From contig NZ_CP124836.1 in the NCBI RefSeq assembly GCF_029964055.1, positions 3,348,001-3,412,000 on the forward strand: a DNA stretch of 64,000 nucleotides, written 5' to 3'. The DNA comes from Arthrobacter sp. EM1. Lineage in GTDB: Bacteria; Actinomycetota; Actinomycetes; Actinomycetales; Micrococcaceae. Shown in pieces: positions 61,845 through 64,000 of the stretch (the first letter of the stretch is position 1; every line of letters begins with the position of its first letter). The notes under the pieces were generated by a model. That model saw only the letters and a list, made by a program, of their open reading frames with translations. It searched no databases and had not been told where the DNA came from. The translations under genes and the position numbers were made by a program.

Positions 61845-63296
61845 ATGACAAGCAGCGCAGAACAGACCCCAGCCAAGATCCCCCAGCGGGTTATTTGGCT
61901 GGCAGTCGCGGGGGCGGTGGGCGGATTCCTCTTCGGCTTCGATTCCTCCGTGGTCAACGGCGCCGTCGACGCCATCAAGAACGAGTTTGCCCTCAGCGAG
62001 GCCGTGACCGGCTTCGCGGTGGCCGTGGCGCTTCTGGGCTGTGCCGCCGGTGCTTACCTGGCCGGCAAGATCGCCGACCGCTACGGGCGCATCCCCGCCA
62101 TGAAGCTCGGTGCGCTGCTATTCCTGGTCAGCGCGATCGGGACCGGTTTCGCCTTCAGCGTGTGGGACCTCATCTTCTGGCGGCTGGTCGGCGGCCTGGG
62201 CATCGGCCTGGCTTCGGTGATCGCCCCGGCGTACATTTCCGAAATCTCCCCGCGCCACGTCCGCGGCAGGCTGGCTTCACTGCAGCAACTCGCCATCACC
62301 ACGGGTATTTTCGCTGCTCTGCTCTCAGACGCACTGTTCGCGAACTTCGCCGGCGGCGCCGCTGAAATCCTCTGGTTCGGCATCGAGGCCTGGCGCTGGA
62401 TGTTCCTCGCGGCCGCCGTGCCCGCCGTCGTCTACGGCTGGATCGCCTTCACCCTGCCCGAGTCGCCGCGGTTCCTGGTGGTTCAGGGGAAGGACGAAGA
62501 AGCCCTCAGGATCTTCCGCTCCATCGCCCCGAGCGAAGACACTGACCGCCAGCTGCGGGACATCAAAAAATCCGTCGAGGAGGACCAGATCGCGGGCCAG
62601 AAGGGCTCCCTGCGCGGCAAGGCCTTCGGGCTGCAGCCCGTGGTGTGGATCGGCATCATTCTGTCCGTCCTGCAGCAATTCGTCGGCATCAACGTTATCT
62701 TCTACTACTCCACAACCCTGTGGAAGGCCGTTGGTTTCCAGGAAAAGGACTCCCTGACCATCTCCGTGGCCACCGCGGTCACGAACATCCTGGTGACGCT
62801 CGTGGCGATAGCCCTGGTGGACCGGATCGGCCGGCGGCCCATTATGCTAGCGGGTTCCATCGGGATGGCGGTCTCGCTGGGCACCATGGCCCTGGCCTTC
62901 GGTTCCGCCACCGGAACCGGAGACGCCATTTCGCTGCCGGGCGCCTGGGGGCCCGCCGCCCTGGTTGCCGCCAACGTTTTTGTGATCAGCTTCGGTGCCT
63001 CCTGGGGCCCGCTGGTCTGGGTACTGCTGGGGGAAATCTTCCCGTCCCGGATCCGTGCCCGCGCCCTGGGCCTCGCCGCGGCCGCCCAGTGGATAGCCAA
63101 CTTTGCCATCACCCTGAGCTTTCCGGTCATGGCGGCAGCCTCGCTGCCCCTGACCTACGCCATGTACGCGATCTTCGCCGCGGCGTCGTTCTTCTTCGTG
63201 AAGTTCAAGGTCCCGGAGACCAACGGCATGTCCCTGGAGCACGCCGAGACCCTTTTTGTTCCGAAGGGCTCGGCGAAGGCTGCCGGAAAGGCCTGA
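61845..63296 (+). CDS. Sugar porter (MFS)
   Basis: A 483-residue sugar:proton symporter of the MFS sugar porter family, 12 helices. Signatures are GFLFGFDSSVVNGAVDAI (about 28-45), ADRYGRIPAMK (motif A), PESPRFLV after helix 6, GRRPIML in the C-half and the terminal VPETNGMSLE. GAGGGAGCC precedes ATG 61845. Likely substrates are hexoses, pentoses or polyols. Followed by a palindrome that may end both this and the convergent MFS gene. Confidence 0.93.
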   Translation: MTSSAEQTPAKIPQRVIWLAVAGAVGGFLFGFDSSVVNGAVDAIKNEFALSEAVTGFAVAVALLGCAAGAYLAGKIADRYGRIPAMKLGALLFLVSAIGTGFAFSVWDLIFWRLVGGLGIGLASVIAPAYISEISPRHVRGRLASLQQLAITTGIFAALLSDALFANFAGGAAEILWFGIEAWRWMFLAAAVPAVVYGWIAFTLPESPRFLVVQGKDEEALRIFRSIAPSEDTDRQLRDIKKSVEEDQIAGQKGSLRGKAFGLQPVVWIGIILSVLQQFVGINVIFYYSTTLWKAVGFQEKDSLTISVATAVTNILVTLVAIALVDRIGRRPIMLAGSIGMAVSLGTMALAFGSATGTGDAISLPGAWGPAALVAANVFVISFGASWGPLVWVLLGEIFPSRIRARALGLAAAAQWIANFAITLSFPVMAAASLPLTYAMYAIFAAASFFFVKFKVPETNGMSLEHAETLFVPKGSAKAAGKA

Positions 63297-63313
63297 GCCG
63301 CAGATCGCGCGGT

Positions 63314-63333
63314 CCGGGCAGATCTGCCCCGGG
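63314..63333. terminator. Palindrome between convergent transporter genes
   Basis: GGGCAGATCTGCCC (63316-63329) is a perfect 14-bp palindrome with CCGGG arms beside it. It lies between the sugar porter stop and the convergent MFS gene stop, so a bidirectional terminator is likely. Confidence 0.4.
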
Positions 63334-63355
63334 AGGCAGAAGGCCGGGCGGGCGG

Positions 63356-64000
63356 TTAAATGGCGTGCGGTTCGTGCGCCGTCAAATAGCTGCGGCCGCC
63401 AAGGACTACGGCAATCGCCGCTGCCATGGCCACCGCAGCAGCGAAGAACGGCACCTGCGGCCCGAAGTTCTCGCCGAGCTGGGCAGCCGCGAACGGCGCC
63501 AGGGCGCCGCCCATCCAACGGACGAAGTTGTAGCCCGCGGACGCGACCGGCCGGGGCGAATCCGATACCCCCATCGCCAGTTCGGTGTAGATGGTGTTGT
63601 TGATGCCCAGCAGTGCGCCGGAGATCACCACAAGCACCACGACGGCGGGCACCGAGTGGCCGGCGGCCAGCCCCAAACCCACCAGGTCCAGCAGCAAGAA
63701 GGCGAGCGTGCCGGTGAGGACCCGGACGGCCCCGAAGCGGTTCTGCAGCACGGGGGCCGCGAAAACCGAGAAAACAGCGACGGCGACGCCCCAGCCGAAG
63801 AAAACCCCGCCGATCCCATAAGCGTCCATCCCGAGGATAAACGGCGTGAAAGCAAGGACGGTGAAAAAGCCGTAGTTGTAGAACAAGCCGCTCGCCGCCG
63901 TCGTCCGCAGGCCCTTGTGGCCAAGAGCCAGCAGCGGATCCCGAAGCCTGACTTTCCGCGCCGGCAGCGCGGTCTTGGGCAACAAGGCCAGCAGGGCGAT
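63356..64000 (-). CDS. MFS transporter, C-terminal part (N-terminus outside window)
   Basis: The C-terminal 214 residues of an MFS transporter; the frame is open to the window edge. Six helices are visible, with GVFFGWGVAVAVFSVFAAPVL and GALLGINNTIYTELAMGVSD typical of the bacterial ACDE/Bcr-like exporters (helix 10 turn with NN-T-Y). It is convergent with the sugar porter gene. Substrate unknown. Confidence 0.85.
   Translation of the reverse strand: MALLALLPKTALPARKVRLRDPLLALGHKGLRTTAASGLFYNYGFFTVLAFTPFILGMDAYGIGGVFFGWGVAVAVFSVFAAPVLQNRFGAVRVLTGTLAFLLLDLVGLGLAAGHSVPAVVVLVVISGALLGINNTIYTELAMGVSDSPRPVASAGYNFVRWMGGALAPFAAAQLGENFGPQVPFFAAAVAMAAAIAVVLGGRSYLTAHEPHAI

Overview
This is a high-GC actinobacterial chromosome segment. 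Gene content and protein style suggest Micrococcaceae close to Arthrobacter/Pseudarthrobacter: a Wadjet operon, YchJ/SEC-C protein, DUF4397 protein with class F sortase and a SigK-like sigma/RskA-like anti-sigma pair, GluQ-RS, RraA and several MFS exporters. That placement is an inference; there is no rRNA marker. I found no rRNA, tRNA or CRISPR array.

Layout. 1-5180 (minus): a Wadjet (JetABCD-type) anti-plasmid condensin operon, jetA-jetB-jetC, with jetC running off the left edge. 5495-12132: housekeeping and metabolic genes (small membrane proteins, long acyl-CoA dehydrogenase, SEC-C protein, aldo/keto reductase, NmrA-like reductase). 12133-12480: remnants of two dead genes. 12656-18134: a cell-surface and signalling block (DUF4282 protein; one operon of DUF4397 surface protein, sortase, ECF sigma factor and anti-sigma factor; DUF4389 protein). 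18179-21608: zinc alcohol dehydrogenase, amidohydrolase, GIY-YIG-like protein.

About 21.9-44.5 kb is an accessory region. It holds small stand-alone genes in mixed orientation (PadR-regulated FtsX-type ABC transporter, mini-GyrA-like protein, P-loop kinase, methyltransferase, DinB, tautomerase, two HxlR-linked enzyme loci, PadR/HAAS pair), many broken genes (serine recombinase, three GNATs, Sufu, GrpB), two short dispersed repeat families, and four insertion sequences. The IS cluster is nested: an IS3-family element abuts an IS30-family element, which is split inside its catalytic domain by an IS110-family element. An IS481-family element with a GCTAGC target duplication lies exactly at the stop codon of an aldo/keto reductase gene. 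The long non-coding end of the IS110 element contains a 14-base segment that equals its own two termini joined together, followed (in the expected order for a bridge RNA) by a target-like segment.

44.5-64 kb returns to core-like content: GH3 glycosidase, SDR, L-lactate dehydrogenase, a GNAT-AAA+ fusion, HD hydrolase, GluQ-RS, Lrp/AsnC regulator, malic enzyme, TetR regulator, RraA and four MFS transporters, the last cut by the right edge.

Most of the window is known families. The parts most worth following are the IS110 guide-RNA candidate, the stand-alone GyrA-like coiled-coil protein, the dispersed repeats of the accessory region, the GNAT-AAA+ fusion, and the sortase lacking an arginine at the usual spacing.
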